A DNA stretch of 64,000 nucleotides from Streptomyces sp. V2I9 (GTDB lineage: Bacteria > Actinomycetota > Actinomycetes > Streptomycetales > Streptomycetaceae). A program made the translations under genes and the position numbers. Each line of letters opens with the position of its first letter. The first letter of the stretch is position 1. Positions 52,992-61,910 of the stretch are shown here, piece by piece. Where the stretch lies: NCBI RefSeq assembly GCF_030817475.1, contig NZ_JAUSZJ010000002.1, positions 1,851,501-1,915,500 of the forward strand, in the 5' to 3' direction. The notes beneath the pieces are model-generated. The model was given only the letters and a program-made list of their open reading frames with translations. It was not told where the DNA came from and did not search any database.

Positions 52992-54392
52992 TCAGGCCTC
53001 GTTCTTCTCCTCGGACTTCTCGTCCGCCTTCTCCTCGGTGGCGGCCTCGGCCGTCTCCGTGGCCTCGGCGGCCTCGTCCTCGTCGTCCTCCAGGTCGACG
53101 ACCTCACCGTTGGTGTCGACGACCTTGGCGGCCTCGACGACGACGGCGAGCGCCTTGCCGCGGGCGACCTCGCCGACGAGCATCGGCACCTGGCCGCCCT
53201 CGACGACCGCCTGGGCGAACTGGTCGGGGCTCATGCCGGAGGAGGCGGCACGGCGCATGAGGTGCTCGGTGAGCTCCTCCTGGTTGACGTTCAGCTTCTC
53301 CTTGTTGACGATCTCGTCGAGGAGGAACTGGGTCTTGATGCCCTTGACGGCCTGCTCGGAGGTCTCGTTCTCGAACTCCTCCAGGGTCTTGCCCTGGATC
53401 TCGAGGTACTTCTCGAGGTCGAGGCCCATCTGACCGAGCTGGTGGTGCTCCAGGTTGTGCTTGCGGGTCTGGACCTCGTCCGCGAGCAGCTTCTCCGGGA
53501 TCGGGACCTCGGCGAGCTTCAGCAGCTCCTCCAGGACGCGCTCCTGGGCCTGGGTGGCCTGGTCGTACTGCTTGGTGGTCTCCAGGCGCTTGCGGCTGTC
53601 GGCCTTCAGCTCCTCCAGCGTGTCGAACTCGCTGGCCATCTGGGCGAAGTCGTCGTCCAGCTCGGGGAGCTCGCGGGCGGCGACGGCGGTGACCTTGACG
53701 GTGACCTCCGCGTCCTTGCCCTCGGCGGAGCCGCCCTTCAGCTGCGAGGTGAAGGTGGCCTCGCCACCGGCCTCCAGGCCGGTCACGGCCTCGTCGATGC
53801 CGTCGAGGAGCTCGCCGGAACCGATGGTGTACGAGACACCGGCGGCCACGCCGTCCTCCAGGACCTCTCCGTCGACCTTGGCCTCCAGGTCGATCGTGAC
53901 GACGTCGCCGTCGGCGGCGGCGCGCTCGACCGGGTTGGTGGAGGCGAAGCGCTCGCGGAGCTGCTCCACGGCCTTCTCGACCTCTTCGTCGGTGACCTCG
54001 AGGGCGTCGACGGTGACCTCGATGCCGGAGTAGTCCGGGATCTCGATCTCGGGGCGTACGTCAACCTCGGCGGTGAAGGCCAGCAGCTCGCCGTCCTTCA
54101 GTTCGGTGATGTCGACCTCGGGCTGGCCGAGGACGTTCAGCTCACCCTCGTTGACCGCCTCGGTGTAGAACTTCGGGAGGGCGTCGTTGACGGCCTCCTC
54201 CAGCACCGCACCGCGGCCGAACCGCTGGTCGATGACGCGGGCGGGGATCTTGCCCTTGCGGAAGCCCTTCACCGTGACCTGCTGGTTGATCTTCTTGTAC
54301 GCCGCGTCGAGGCTGTCCTTGAGCTCCTCGAAGGGCACCTCGATGCTGAGCCGAACCCGGGTCGGGTTCAGGGTCTCCACGGCGCTCTTCAC
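52992..54392 (-). CDS. tig: Trigger factor (ribosome-associated chaperone and prolyl isomerase)
   Basis: Trigger factor binds nascent chains at the ribosomal exit. The 466 residues show the ribosome-binding domain with '[17 protein letters not shown]' (the GFRxGxxP signature, about residues 43-59), an FKBP-like isomerase domain ('[21 protein letters not shown]' region, '[16 protein letters not shown]'), the helical substrate arm domain and an acidic Glu/Asp/Ala tail of 45 residues. GTG 54392 follows AAGGAG. It is upstream of clpP1 on the same strand but ended by a strong hairpin. Confidence 0.96.
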   Translation of the reverse strand: MKSAVETLNPTRVRLSIEVPFEELKDSLDAAYKKINQQVTVKGFRKGKIPARVIDQRFGRGAVLEEAVNDALPKFYTEAVNEGELNVLGQPEVDITELKDGELLAFTAEVDVRPEIEIPDYSGIEVTVDALEVTDEEVEKAVEQLRERFASTNPVERAAADGDVVTIDLEAKVDGEVLEDGVAAGVSYTIGSGELLDGIDEAVTGLEAGGEATFTSQLKGGSAEGKDAEVTVKVTAVAARELPELDDDFAQMASEFDTLEELKADSRKRLETTKQYDQATQAQERVLEELLKLAEVPIPEKLLADEVQTRKHNLEHHQLGQMGLDLEKYLEIQGKTLEEFENETSEQAVKGIKTQFLLDEIVNKEKLNVNQEELTEHLMRRAASSGMSPDQFAQAVVEGGQVPMLVGEVARGKALAVVVEAAKVVDTNGEVVDLEDDEDEAAEATETAEAATEEKADEKSEEKNEA

Positions 54393-54542
54393 GGTTCGGT
54401 CTCCTTGGTGGCTGACTTCTTGGGGTTCTGCTGGGCCGCCGAGTGGCGGCTTCGCGGACCGAGCCCGGTACATCAGACACACGGGCACGCATTTTGCATA
54501 GTAACGGCAAGGAGGATGACTCCCACAACGCGATCTTGCCGG

Positions 54543-54619
54543 TGGTCGGGGTGGCCGGATTCGAACCGACGACCTTCCGCTCCCAAAGCGGACGCGCTAC
54601 CAAGCTGCGCCACACCCCG
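54543..54619 (-). tRNA. tRNA-Pro (anticodon UGG)
   Basis: The minus strand folds into a standard cloverleaf: 7-bp acceptor stem (54613-54619 with 54547-54553), D-arm with GGT, anticodon loop TTTGGGA giving TGG, and a T-arm with GGTTCGAATCC. The 3' CCA is encoded (54543-54545). It decodes CCA and wobble-related proline codons. Confidence 0.96.
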
Positions 54620-54786
54620 TCGGTGCGACACGTAGGGTACATGCACGGCGACCGCGGATACGCCGCTTCACGGAGCGGTTCGACGCGGTTCGGTCCGGCG
54701 GCCGGCACAACAGGTGTGCGGACACCGCCGCCGACCCGCTACGATGCTGTTCGTGCCGCGGTCCACGGACCTACGGTGCGGTGCAT

Positions 54787-54860
54787 GCGGGCGTAGCTCA
54801 ATGGTAGAGCCCTAGTCTTCCAAACTAGCTACGCGGGTTCGATTCCCGTCGCCCGCTCCA
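54787..54860 (+). tRNA. tRNA-Gly (anticodon UCC)
   Basis: The plus strand starts GCGGGCG, pairing with CGCCCGC at 54850-54856. The D-arm reads AGCTCAATGGTAGAGC, the anticodon loop CTTCCAA gives TCC, and the T-arm holds GGGTTCGATTCCC. CCA is encoded at the end. It decodes GGA/GGG. It is read away from tRNA-Pro. Confidence 0.96.
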
Positions 54861-54866
54861 CGTGGC

Positions 54867-54907
54867 CGAGGGCCGGGCCGGAGGATGATCCTCCGGCCCG
54901 GCCCTCG
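54867..54907. terminator. 20-bp palindromic hairpin after tRNA-Gly
   Basis: A perfect 20-bp inverted repeat (54867-54886 and 54888-54907) starts 7 nt after the tRNA. It also lies downstream of the facing small membrane-protein gene (stop at 54969), so it can end both transcripts. Confidence 0.8.
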
Positions 54908-54968
54908 CGCGTTGTACGTCCGCGCGGCACGACGCCCCAGCGGCCGGACGGCGCGCGGGGCGTCCCGC

Positions 54969-55163
54969 TCAGAAGCTGATCTGGTTGATGGTGTCGGCTA
55001 TCGAGTTCATGAACCTGTTGATCGACGGCGCCATGCCGGTCGACGCCAGGAAGAAGCCGAAGAGCACGGCGACGAGCGCGGGGCCGGGCTTGATGGACCC
55101 GCTACGGATCATCACCACCAGGATGACCGCGAACAGCAGCACCATCGACAGTGAAATAGCCAC
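54969..55163 (-). CDS. Small membrane protein, unknown function (64 aa)
   Basis: GTG 55163 opens 64 residues with two hydrophobic helices ('LSMVLLFAVILVVMI', about 5-19, and 'GPALVAVLFGFFLAST', about 27-42), joined by a short basic loop 'RSGSIKP', and an amphipathic end 'INRFMNSIADTINQISF'. The sequence looks like a conserved small actinobacterial membrane protein found near tRNA-Gly, but no function is known. Upstream lies a 522-bp region without a sure gene; the ribosome binding site is weak. Confidence 0.7.
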   Translation of the reverse strand: MAISLSMVLLFAVILVVMIRSGSIKPGPALVAVLFGFFLASTGMAPSINRFMNSIADTINQISF

Positions 55164-55685
55164 GTCTGATCACACCCTCGGTCGGTCCGCCTTGCCGGCC
55201 CGGAAGCGTGCACAGCCGCGCGCCCCGTCGCACCCCATCGTGCCACCAACTCCCCCGTGGGTGCTGCCGGGTGACGGAACGGGGTGACCGGATCCCGCCA
55301 TCCTTCACGGCCGCCGCCGTCACGGCGAGGAGCACGGGGCGAGGGCGCGCGGCGCCCCGGAGCCGCCCGGCGCACGGGATGCGGGCGGGCCACGGGCGGA
55401 GGGCGGGCCGTCCGCCGCCACCCTGTGCGTCGGCTGTGAAATCGCGGCGGCCGAATATCCGCTCCAGCGATCGTTTCCGTATCCCCACACTTCATCCACA
55501 GTCAATTGGGGGAAGGGTGCGACGTAATTCACCCTCGCCAACTCGCGGGCGATATGCGCCATTTCATCGGGATCAAGTAGGTCATATCGGACCGTGTTCG
55601 ACGGTTTCACATTCGAATAGAGGGGAACGCGCGATATCTCCCCGCGGTTTTACGCAAGGCAATCGACCGGTCTAAGGTGCCTGAG
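55164..55685. other. Largely non-coding region with a possible gene remnant
   Basis: No firm gene is seen in these 522 bp. A minus-strand frame from GTG 55610 encodes 'VKPSNTVRYDLLDPDEMAHI' and continues with plausible protein-like sequence for about 50 residues (to about 55455), then turns into Pro/Arg/Ala-rich translation of GC-rich DNA. The first part is less GC-rich (about 55435-55640) and uses codons unlike the neighbours. It could be the remnant of an acquired gene. The right end must contain the promoter of the acyltransferase gene. Confidence 0.3.
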
Positions 55686-56852
55686 ATGTTCCCAGCTCCG
55701 AGCGTATTTCAGAGGGCCCCGCTCCCCCCGGCGACCCAGGGGTCGGAGCCCAGACGCGCGCAGACACCCACCGCCACCGCCCCCCGGCCCGCGCACGGGA
55801 CCGCCGCCCCCGGCGCCGCCGCTCCGGCACCCGCAGCGGCGAGAAAACGTGATCCCTACTTCGACAATGTGAAGTATCTGGCCATCGTTCTCGTCGCCGT
55901 GGCGCACGCCTGGGAACCCGTGATGGACGGCAGTCGCGCCACCTGGGCGCTGTACATGATCGTGTACGCGTTCCACATGCCGGCCTTCATCCTCATCTCC
56001 GGCTACTTCTCCCGGACCTTCGACATGACGGCCCCCAAGGTGAAGCGGCTGATCACCGGGGTCGTGGTGCCGTACGTGCTGTTCGAGACGGCCTATTCGC
56101 TCTTCAAGCGGTACGCGGACGACGCGCCGGACATGGCGATCAGCCTGATCGACCCGTTCTACTTGACCTGGTTCCTCATCGCCCTGTTCATCTGGCGGGT
56201 GACCACGCCGATCTGGCTGTCGCTGCGCCATCCCCTGCCGGTGGCGCTCGGCATCGCCGCGCTCGCCTCGATCTCCCCCGAGATCGGCGACGACCTCGAT
56301 CTCCAGCGGGTGCTGCAGTTCCTGCCGTTCTTCGTGCTCGGCCTGTTGATGAAACCGGAGCACTTCCAGCTGATCAGGCGGCGCGAGGTGCGCCTGCTGT
56401 CCGTGCCCCTGTTCGCGGGCGCGCTGCTCTTCGCGTACTGGGTCGCCCCGCGCATGCAGCTCGGCTGGTTCTACCGCGCCAACAGCGCGCAGGAGATGGG
56501 CGCCCCGTGGTGGTCGGGCGCGGTGATGACGCTCGCGATGTTCGGCTGCGCGCTGGTGCTGACGATCGGCTTCCTGGCCTGGGTGCCCGGCAGGGCCCGG
56601 TGGTTCACGGTGCTCGGCGCCGGAACGATCTGCGGCTACCTGCTGCACGGCTTCCTGGTCAAGGGGGCCGAGTACGCGGGCCTGTTCGACCGCCACACCT
56701 GGCTCGCCGACCCGGTCGGCCTCGTCGTCGTCTCCCTCACGGCCGCGGCGGCGGTGACGCTCCTGTGCACCCCGCCGGTGGGCCGAGCGCTGAAGTGGGC
56801 CACCGAGCCGGACATGGCCTGGGCGTTCCGGAAGGCCCCCGCGAAGCGCTGA
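55686..56852 (+). CDS. Membrane acyltransferase, fucose 4-O-acetylase-like (acyltransferase 3)
   Basis: The 388-residue protein has a 45-residue Pro/Ala-rich cytoplasmic start, then 'KRDPYFDNVKYLAIVLVAVAHAWEP' region: an acyltransferase-3 first helix with the conserved His ('AVAHAW', about 72-77). About ten membrane segments follow, with 'FHMPAFILISGYFSRTF' and 'GYLLHGFLVKG' further marks. Such enzymes O-acetylate sugars of surface polymers. ATG 55686 has TAAGG six bases upstream. It stands alone between the tRNA region and a convergent HD gene; whether it modifies the polymers encoded in this window is speculation. Confidence 0.83.
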   Translation: MFPAPSVFQRAPLPPATQGSEPRRAQTPTATAPRPAHGTAAPGAAAPAPAAARKRDPYFDNVKYLAIVLVAVAHAWEPVMDGSRATWALYMIVYAFHMPAFILISGYFSRTFDMTAPKVKRLITGVVVPYVLFETAYSLFKRYADDAPDMAISLIDPFYLTWFLIALFIWRVTTPIWLSLRHPLPVALGIAALASISPEIGDDLDLQRVLQFLPFFVLGLLMKPEHFQLIRRREVRLLSVPLFAGALLFAYWVAPRMQLGWFYRANSAQEMGAPWWSGAVMTLAMFGCALVLTIGFLAWVPGRARWFTVLGAGTICGYLLHGFLVKGAEYAGLFDRHTWLADPVGLVVVSLTAAAAVTLLCTPPVGRALKWATEPDMAWAFRKAPAKR

Positions 56853-56918
56853 GCCCTCGGGCCCCCGGCTTCTGCCCCGCCCCGGCCTCCGGGTCCCGCG
56901 CCCCGGCCGTGCTCACCC

Positions 56919-56963
56919 GATCCATCCGTGGCCGACCCGCCCGTGGGCGGCCACGGATGGATC
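56919..56963. terminator. Shared hairpin of the acyltransferase and HD genes
   Basis: A perfect 15-bp stem (56919-56933 and 56949-56963) lies between convergent genes; its right arm reaches into the stop codon of the HD gene. Confidence 0.7.
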
Positions 56964-57462
56964 AGCGCGTTTCCGGGTTGGCCGAATTCTTTCGGTCCAG
57001 GGGCAGTTCACCGCCGGGCAGCCCCAGCAGGCCCCGCACCTGCGCATACTTCGCCGCCAACCGGGTACGGGTCGCCGCGTCCAGGACCGCGAGGCGGGCG
57101 GGATCCGCGTTGTGGGCGAGGTCCGCCTCCTTGACGAGCAGCGCCCCCGGAGTGGCCAGGATCCGCGCGGCGTACGAGGTCAGCGCCTCACCGGGCCGCT
57201 TGGTCACCGCCAGGACCATGTCCTTCACCCGCTGGGGCAGGGGGGCGCCCGTCAGCCACGCGGCGGAGAGCGCGCCGTCCTCGATCGCGTCGTGCAGCCA
57301 GGCCGCCGCGATCTGCCCGTCGTCGCCGCCCCGCACCCGTACGCCTTCGGCCACCGCCGCCAGGTGTTCCTCGTACGGGCGGCCGGCCTTGTCGGTCCGG
57401 TGCGCGTGGGCCTCGCGGGCGATGGCCTCCACTGCGGAGACGCTCAACTGGGGTCCGGTCAT
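56962..57462 (-). CDS. HD-domain phosphohydrolase
   Basis: The 166 residues form an HD domain of the type seen in the hydrolase part of RelA/SpoT and small alarmone hydrolases: 'EAHAHRTDKAGRPYEEHL' (first His), 'AAWLHDAIEDG' (the HD pair, about residues 55-65) and 'LVKEADLAHNAD' (last Asp, about 110). A ppGpp-type nucleotide could be the substrate, but the length fits many HD enzymes. ATG 57462 is the start. It ends in a hairpin shared with the acyltransferase gene. The 196-bp gap upstream separates it from the antiporter gene, read in the other direction. Confidence 0.8.
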   Translation of the reverse strand: MTGPQLSVSAVEAIAREAHAHRTDKAGRPYEEHLAAVAEGVRVRGGDDGQIAAAWLHDAIEDGALSAAWLTGAPLPQRVKDMVLAVTKRPGEALTSYAARILATPGALLVKEADLAHNADPARLAVLDAATRTRLAAKYAQVRGLLGLPGGELPLDRKNSANPETR

Positions 57463-57658
57463 GGGCCGACCCTACGGCCACAGTGGGGGCCGGATCCGGC
57501 TCCGCGTCCGAACCCGCGCCGGGTGCGCGCCCGTTGACGCCGAGATCCCCGACGGAACAAGCGGACAAATGCTGACAACGTGCCGCGCCCATAGTTGCAG
57601 GGTCAATCGTTCGGTAAACTAATTACTGATGGATTCTTGATGCCCCCTTGACCCGCAC

Positions 57659-58891
57659 GTGACCCGACCCCGAAGGATCAGGCTCATCGGACACGCAGAC
57701 ACCCTCCTCGCCATGGGCGGCGCCTTCCTGGCCGCTGCCGTCCTCGCCCGTCTCGGCGGCCGCATCGGGCTGCCGACGATCCCCCTGTTCATCCTGGCCG
57801 GGATCCTCCTCGGCCCGCACACCCCCGGTTACACCCTCCTCTCGAACCCGCACGACCTGGAGATGCTCTCCGCGCTGGGACTCGTCCTCCTGCTCTTCTA
57901 CCTGGGGCTCGAGTTCCACATGGACGATCTCAGGACGGGCGGCCGGAAGATGGCCGTCGCGGGCGGGACGTATCTCGCCCTGAACGTCGGCGCCGGCCTC
58001 GTCTTCGGTTTCGCGCTGGGCTGGGGCACGTCCGAGGCGCTGGTCCTCGCCGGTGTCCTCGGTATCTCCTCGTCCGCGATCGTCACCAAGATCCTGGTGG
58101 ACCTGGGGCGCATCGGGAATCCGGAGACCCGGCCGATCCTCGGCATCATCGTCGTCGAGGACATCTTCCTCGCCCTCTACCTGGCCGCGCTCCAGCCGAT
58201 CCTGTCCGGTGCGGACAGCCTCTCGGCCGCGCTGATCGACGGCGGCAAGGCCTTCGGCTTCCTGCTGCTCCTCGCGCTGGCGGCCCGGTTCGGCACGAAG
58301 CTCATCGGCAAGCTCATGAACACCAAGGACGACGAGCTGCTCGTCATCTCGTTCCTCGGTGTGGCGGTCTTCGTCGCCGGCGTCTCCGAGATGTTCGGCG
58401 TGGCCGACGCCATCGGCGCCTTCATGGTCGGCCTGATGCTCGGCTCCACCTCGTCCGCCGACCGCATCCTCAAGCTGGTGCACCCGCTGCGGGACGCCTT
58501 CGGCGCCATCTTCTTCTTCGCCTTCGGCCTCTCCATCGATCCGGGCGACCTTCCGAGCGTGCTGTGGCCGGTGCTGGCGGCCGTCGTGCTGACGCTCGCC
58601 ATGAACATCGCGGCCGGTTTCGCGGCGGCGAAGGTCTACTCCTTCGGCGCGCAGGCCACGGCCAACATCGCCACCACGCTGGTGGCCCGCGGTGAGTTCG
58701 CGCTCATCCTGGCCACGATGGCGGCAGCCGCCGGTCTGGACGAGCGGCTCTCGCCGTTCATCGCCGGTTACGTCCTCCTGCTCGCCGTCCTCGCGCCGCT
58801 GGCCGCGGGACGCTCGCACTGGCTGGCCCGCATCCTGCCGGGCGGCCGCGAGAAGGACGACCACCAGGAACAGGTCCCCGTGTCGGTCTGA
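57659..58891 (+). CDS. CPA2-family cation:proton antiporter (KefB/KhtU-like)
   Basis: The 410-residue protein has about 12 membrane segments and the CPA2 marks 'GLPTIPLFILAGILLGPH', 'GLVLLLFYLGLEF' (about residues 80-92), 'GISSSAIVTKILVD' and 'VVEDIFLALYLA' with the ion-site Asp, and 'VARGEFALILATMAA'. No C-terminal TrkA-N domain is present, as in KhtU, whose regulatory partner KhtT is usually encoded next door; none is seen here. GTG 57659 is the only sensible start though it lacks a good ribosome binding site; the less GC-rich stretch 57600-57650 may hold the promoter. Likely a K+ (or Na+)/H+ exchanger. Confidence 0.85.
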   Translation: MTRPRRIRLIGHADTLLAMGGAFLAAAVLARLGGRIGLPTIPLFILAGILLGPHTPGYTLLSNPHDLEMLSALGLVLLLFYLGLEFHMDDLRTGGRKMAVAGGTYLALNVGAGLVFGFALGWGTSEALVLAGVLGISSSAIVTKILVDLGRIGNPETRPILGIIVVEDIFLALYLAALQPILSGADSLSAALIDGGKAFGFLLLLALAARFGTKLIGKLMNTKDDELLVISFLGVAVFVAGVSEMFGVADAIGAFMVGLMLGSTSSADRILKLVHPLRDAFGAIFFFAFGLSIDPGDLPSVLWPVLAAVVLTLAMNIAAGFAAAKVYSFGAQATANIATTLVARGEFALILATMAAAAGLDERLSPFIAGYVLLLAVLAPLAAGRSHWLARILPGGREKDDHQEQVPVSV

Positions 58892-58907
58892 GCGGCACCG
58901 GACGCCG

Positions 58908-58952
58908 GAGAGGCGCCCCGATACCCGGCTTCCGGGTGACGGGGCGCCTCTC
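58908..58952 (+). terminator. Terminator hairpin of the antiporter gene
   Basis: A perfect 13-bp stem (58908-58920 and 58940-58952) with an inner 6-bp acccgg-type stem starts 17 nt after the stop; it can also serve the facing PP2C gene. Confidence 0.75.
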
Positions 58953-59005
58953 GTACGGTCCGGCCCCGCCCGTCCGGCCCGCGGCCCCGGACCGTACGGC
59001 GTCGT

Positions 59006-60169
59006 TCAGGCCCGGCGGGAGAGCAGCAGCAGGGCCCGGTCGTCGTTCACGTCCTTGGCGCACGCCTCGATCAGATGCCAGGCCGCACCCTCGAAGCCGG
59101 TGGAGACGTAGCGGTCGGCCTCGCCGGTCAGCCGGTCGATGCCCTCGGCGATGTCCCGGTCGGACGCCTCCACGAGACCGTCGGTGAACAGCATCAGCAC
59201 ATCGCCCGGCGCCAGCGATCCCTTCACCGCGTCGAACTCCGCCCCGTCGTAGACGCCGAGCAGCGGCCCCTCCCCCGACTTCTCCTCCCACCGGCCGCTG
59301 CCCGCGTGCAGTTGGAGGGCGGGCGGATGGCCCGCCGAGTAGATCTCGTAGTCGCCGGACTCCAGGTCCAGCACCAGGTGGATCGAGGTGGCGAAGCCCT
59401 CGTCCCAGTCCTGGCGCAGCAGATAGCCGTTGGCGGCCGGCAGGAAGGCGTGCGGGGGCAGCGATCCGAGGAGTCCGCCGAAGGCGCCGGACAGCAGCAG
59501 GGCGCGGGAGCCCGCGTCCATGCCCTTGCCGGACACGTCGGTGAGCACGGCCTCCAGGGTGCGGCCCCCGTGGGTGCGGGCCGCGACGACGAAGTCCCCG
59601 GAGAACGACTGGCCGCCGGCCGGGCGCAGGGCCATCTCACGGTGCCACCCGCGGGGCAGCCGGGGCAGGGAACTCTGCACCCGGATGCGCTCGCGCAGGT
59701 CGAAGAGCATCGTGCCGCCGCGCCGCCAGGGCACGCCGACCCGCGCCCGGAACTGGGCGAGGACCAGCCCGAACAGCCCGCAGGAGGCGACCACCAGCAC
59801 CGTGCCCGGCGTGACCCGCGCGGGGCCGTCCAGGTAGGGGCCCAGGGTGAGCGCCTCGACTATCAGCGCCCCGGCGGCCGTCGCGTACAGGCCGAGCAGG
59901 CTGGCGGGGCGCAGCAGGAGGCCGCCCGCCACGATGGGCAGGGCGAGGGCGGCGGGGTCGAACCAGACGGGGCTGACGACGGTGGCCAGGGTGATGGCCG
60001 GGATCGTCAGCAGCAGACCGGCCAGGGCGATCCAGTCGGAGCCGTCGCCGCGGAAGTAGTCGACCCCGGACCTGCGCAGCCCGATGCGGACCCGGTGCGC
60101 GTTCTTCCGCCACCGGGCCCAGAAGTCGTCTGCTCCTCCGCTACGGGCCACTGCCGGGACCCTATCCAC
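59006..60169 (-). CDS. Membrane-bound SpoIIE/RsbU-type PP2C phosphatase
   Basis: The 387-residue protein has an N-terminal cytoplasmic part, four to five membrane helices (about 40-155; 'WIALAGLLLTIPAITLATVV', 'LALPIVAGGLLL', 'VLVVASCGLFGLVLAQF') and a SpoIIE-type serine phosphatase domain from about residue 175: 'GGQSFSGDFVVAART' (metal-binding Asp), 'LTDVSGKGMDAG' (metal-binding Asp), 'IYSAGHPPALQL' and 'GDVLMLFTDGLVEA'. Such enzymes dephosphorylate anti-anti-sigma factors; Streptomyces has many. GTG 60169 is preferred because GGAGG stands seven bases upstream; GTG 60151 is an alternative. Confidence 0.88.
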   Translation of the reverse strand: MDRVPAVARSGGADDFWARWRKNAHRVRIGLRRSGVDYFRGDGSDWIALAGLLLTIPAITLATVVSPVWFDPAALALPIVAGGLLLRPASLLGLYATAAGALIVEALTLGPYLDGPARVTPGTVLVVASCGLFGLVLAQFRARVGVPWRRGGTMLFDLRERIRVQSSLPRLPRGWHREMALRPAGGQSFSGDFVVAARTHGGRTLEAVLTDVSGKGMDAGSRALLLSGAFGGLLGSLPPHAFLPAANGYLLRQDWDEGFATSIHLVLDLESGDYEIYSAGHPPALQLHAGSGRWEEKSGEGPLLGVYDGAEFDAVKGSLAPGDVLMLFTDGLVEASDRDIAEGIDRLTGEADRYVSTGFEGAAWHLIEACAKDVNDDRALLLLSRRA

Positions 60170-60258
60170 CCGGACGCCTCCGGCGCAGGGGGACCCCGGT
60201 GACCAGGTGCGCGAAAGGGGTCGCCCGTCCGTTTCCGTCGGCCTTCTTCGGGCGGTTT

Positions 60259-61092
60259 TCAGCCTTTTCCTCCCCCGGAGGGGCCTGAGGACTGGCACCG
60301 GGGGCACCAGAACAGGTTGCGCGCGACGAGGTCCGCGGTGCGGATCTCCGTACCGCAGATGTGGCAGGGGAGGTTCGCCCGCCGGTAGACGTAGACCTCG
60401 CCGCCGTGGTCGTCCTTGCGGGGCGGGCGGCCCATGGCCTCGGGGAGGTGCTCGGGACGGACGGTGTCGATCCGGTTGTTCGCCACGCCCTCGCGCATCA
60501 GCTCCGCCAGGTCCGCCCAGAGGGCGTCCCACTCCGCGCGGGTGAGGTCGCGGCCCGTGCGGTACGGGTCGATGCCGTGGCGGAAGAGGACCTCGGCCCG
60601 GTAGACGTTGCCGACGCCCGCGACGACCTTCTGGTCCATCAGCAGGGCGGCGACGGTGGTGCGGCTGCGGGAGATCCGCTGCCAGGCGCGCTCCCCGTCC
60701 TCGTCGCCGCGGAGCGGGTCCGGCCCCAGGCGCTCGTGTATCGCGCGCTTCTCGGGCTCGGTGATCAGGGCGCAGGTGGTGGGGCCGCGCAGGTCCGCGT
60801 GGTGTCCGGTGTTGACGAGCCGCAGCCGGACGGTGTCGGTGGGCGGCGGGGGCGGGGCGGCGCCGAAGCCGAGCTTGCCGAAGAGGCCGAGGTGGATGTG
60901 GACCCAGCCGGCGTCGCCGAAGCCGAGGAAGAGGTGCTTGCCGTGGGCGTCGGTGGCGGTGAGGGTACGCCCGTCGAGGAGGGCCGCGCTGGCGGAGAAC
61001 CTGCCCTGCGGACTGCTCACCCGGACCGGTGCGCCGGCGAACCGTTCGGTGTGGTCGTCGGCGAGGCGGCGGATGGTGTGTCCCTCGGGCAC
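60259..61092 (-). CDS. Formamidopyrimidine-DNA glycosylase/endonuclease VIII family protein (Nei-like)
   Basis: The enzyme (277 residues) removes oxidised bases and nicks DNA. The start is fixed by the catalytic N-terminus: GTG 61092 reads 'PEGHTIRRLADD', where the second residue, proline, is the Schiff-base nucleophile and the glutamate follows. The 'GKHLFLGF' and 'MDQKVVAGVGNVYRAEVLFRHGIDP' regions form the helix-two-turns-helix. The zinc finger 'CHICGTEIRTADLVARNLFWCPRC' region ends the protein. The EGHTI pattern and missing Fpg-type void-filling loop favour the Nei branch. Confidence 0.92.
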   Translation of the reverse strand: MPEGHTIRRLADDHTERFAGAPVRVSSPQGRFSASAALLDGRTLTATDAHGKHLFLGFGDAGWVHIHLGLFGKLGFGAAPPPPPTDTVRLRLVNTGHHADLRGPTTCALITEPEKRAIHERLGPDPLRGDEDGERAWQRISRSRTTVAALLMDQKVVAGVGNVYRAEVLFRHGIDPYRTGRDLTRAEWDALWADLAELMREGVANNRIDTVRPEHLPEAMGRPPRKDDHGGEVYVYRRANLPCHICGTEIRTADLVARNLFWCPRCQSSGPSGGGKG

Positions 61093-61133
61093 GGCGGGTC
61101 TGCTCCCTGTGGCGGTGGCGGTCGACGGCATGA

Positions 61134-61166
61134 CCGTGCCGCCGGGTCCGGGACCCGGCGGCACGG
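61134..61166 (-). terminator. Terminator hairpin of rpiB
   Basis: A perfect 16-bp inverted repeat (61134-61149 and 61151-61166) lies 26 nt after the rpiB stop and before the Nei-like gene. Confidence 0.75.
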
Positions 61167-61191
61167 GGAGGCGGGGGTGCGGCGGGGCCGG

Positions 61192-61680
<489 letters not shown>

Positions 61681-61910
61681 GGTGCGAAGTGTGGCACGAA
61701 CTTCGGGGGGTAATCGTCAGCGGGGTCCGGGCTTCCCGCCCTTCGCGCGCGATGTGGTCAACGCCACGCGGGCAACGATCGGGCAAATGATCTGGAAGAG
61801 GGGGTTCCGTTTCCGTCCCTTTCCGGGCTTCAATGCGTGGCCTTGTCTTCGCACCACCCCACGGCGGAGCAGGGCGCATCCTCAGGTTCGAAAACGTAAG
61901 GACTCCCCCC

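Noticed and set aside
54543..55700. Possible integrated element using tRNA-Gly or tRNA-Pro as attachment site
   Set aside because: No second copy of either tRNA 3' end, no integrase or excisionase gene was found nearby. Only a short gene-like remnant supports the idea.
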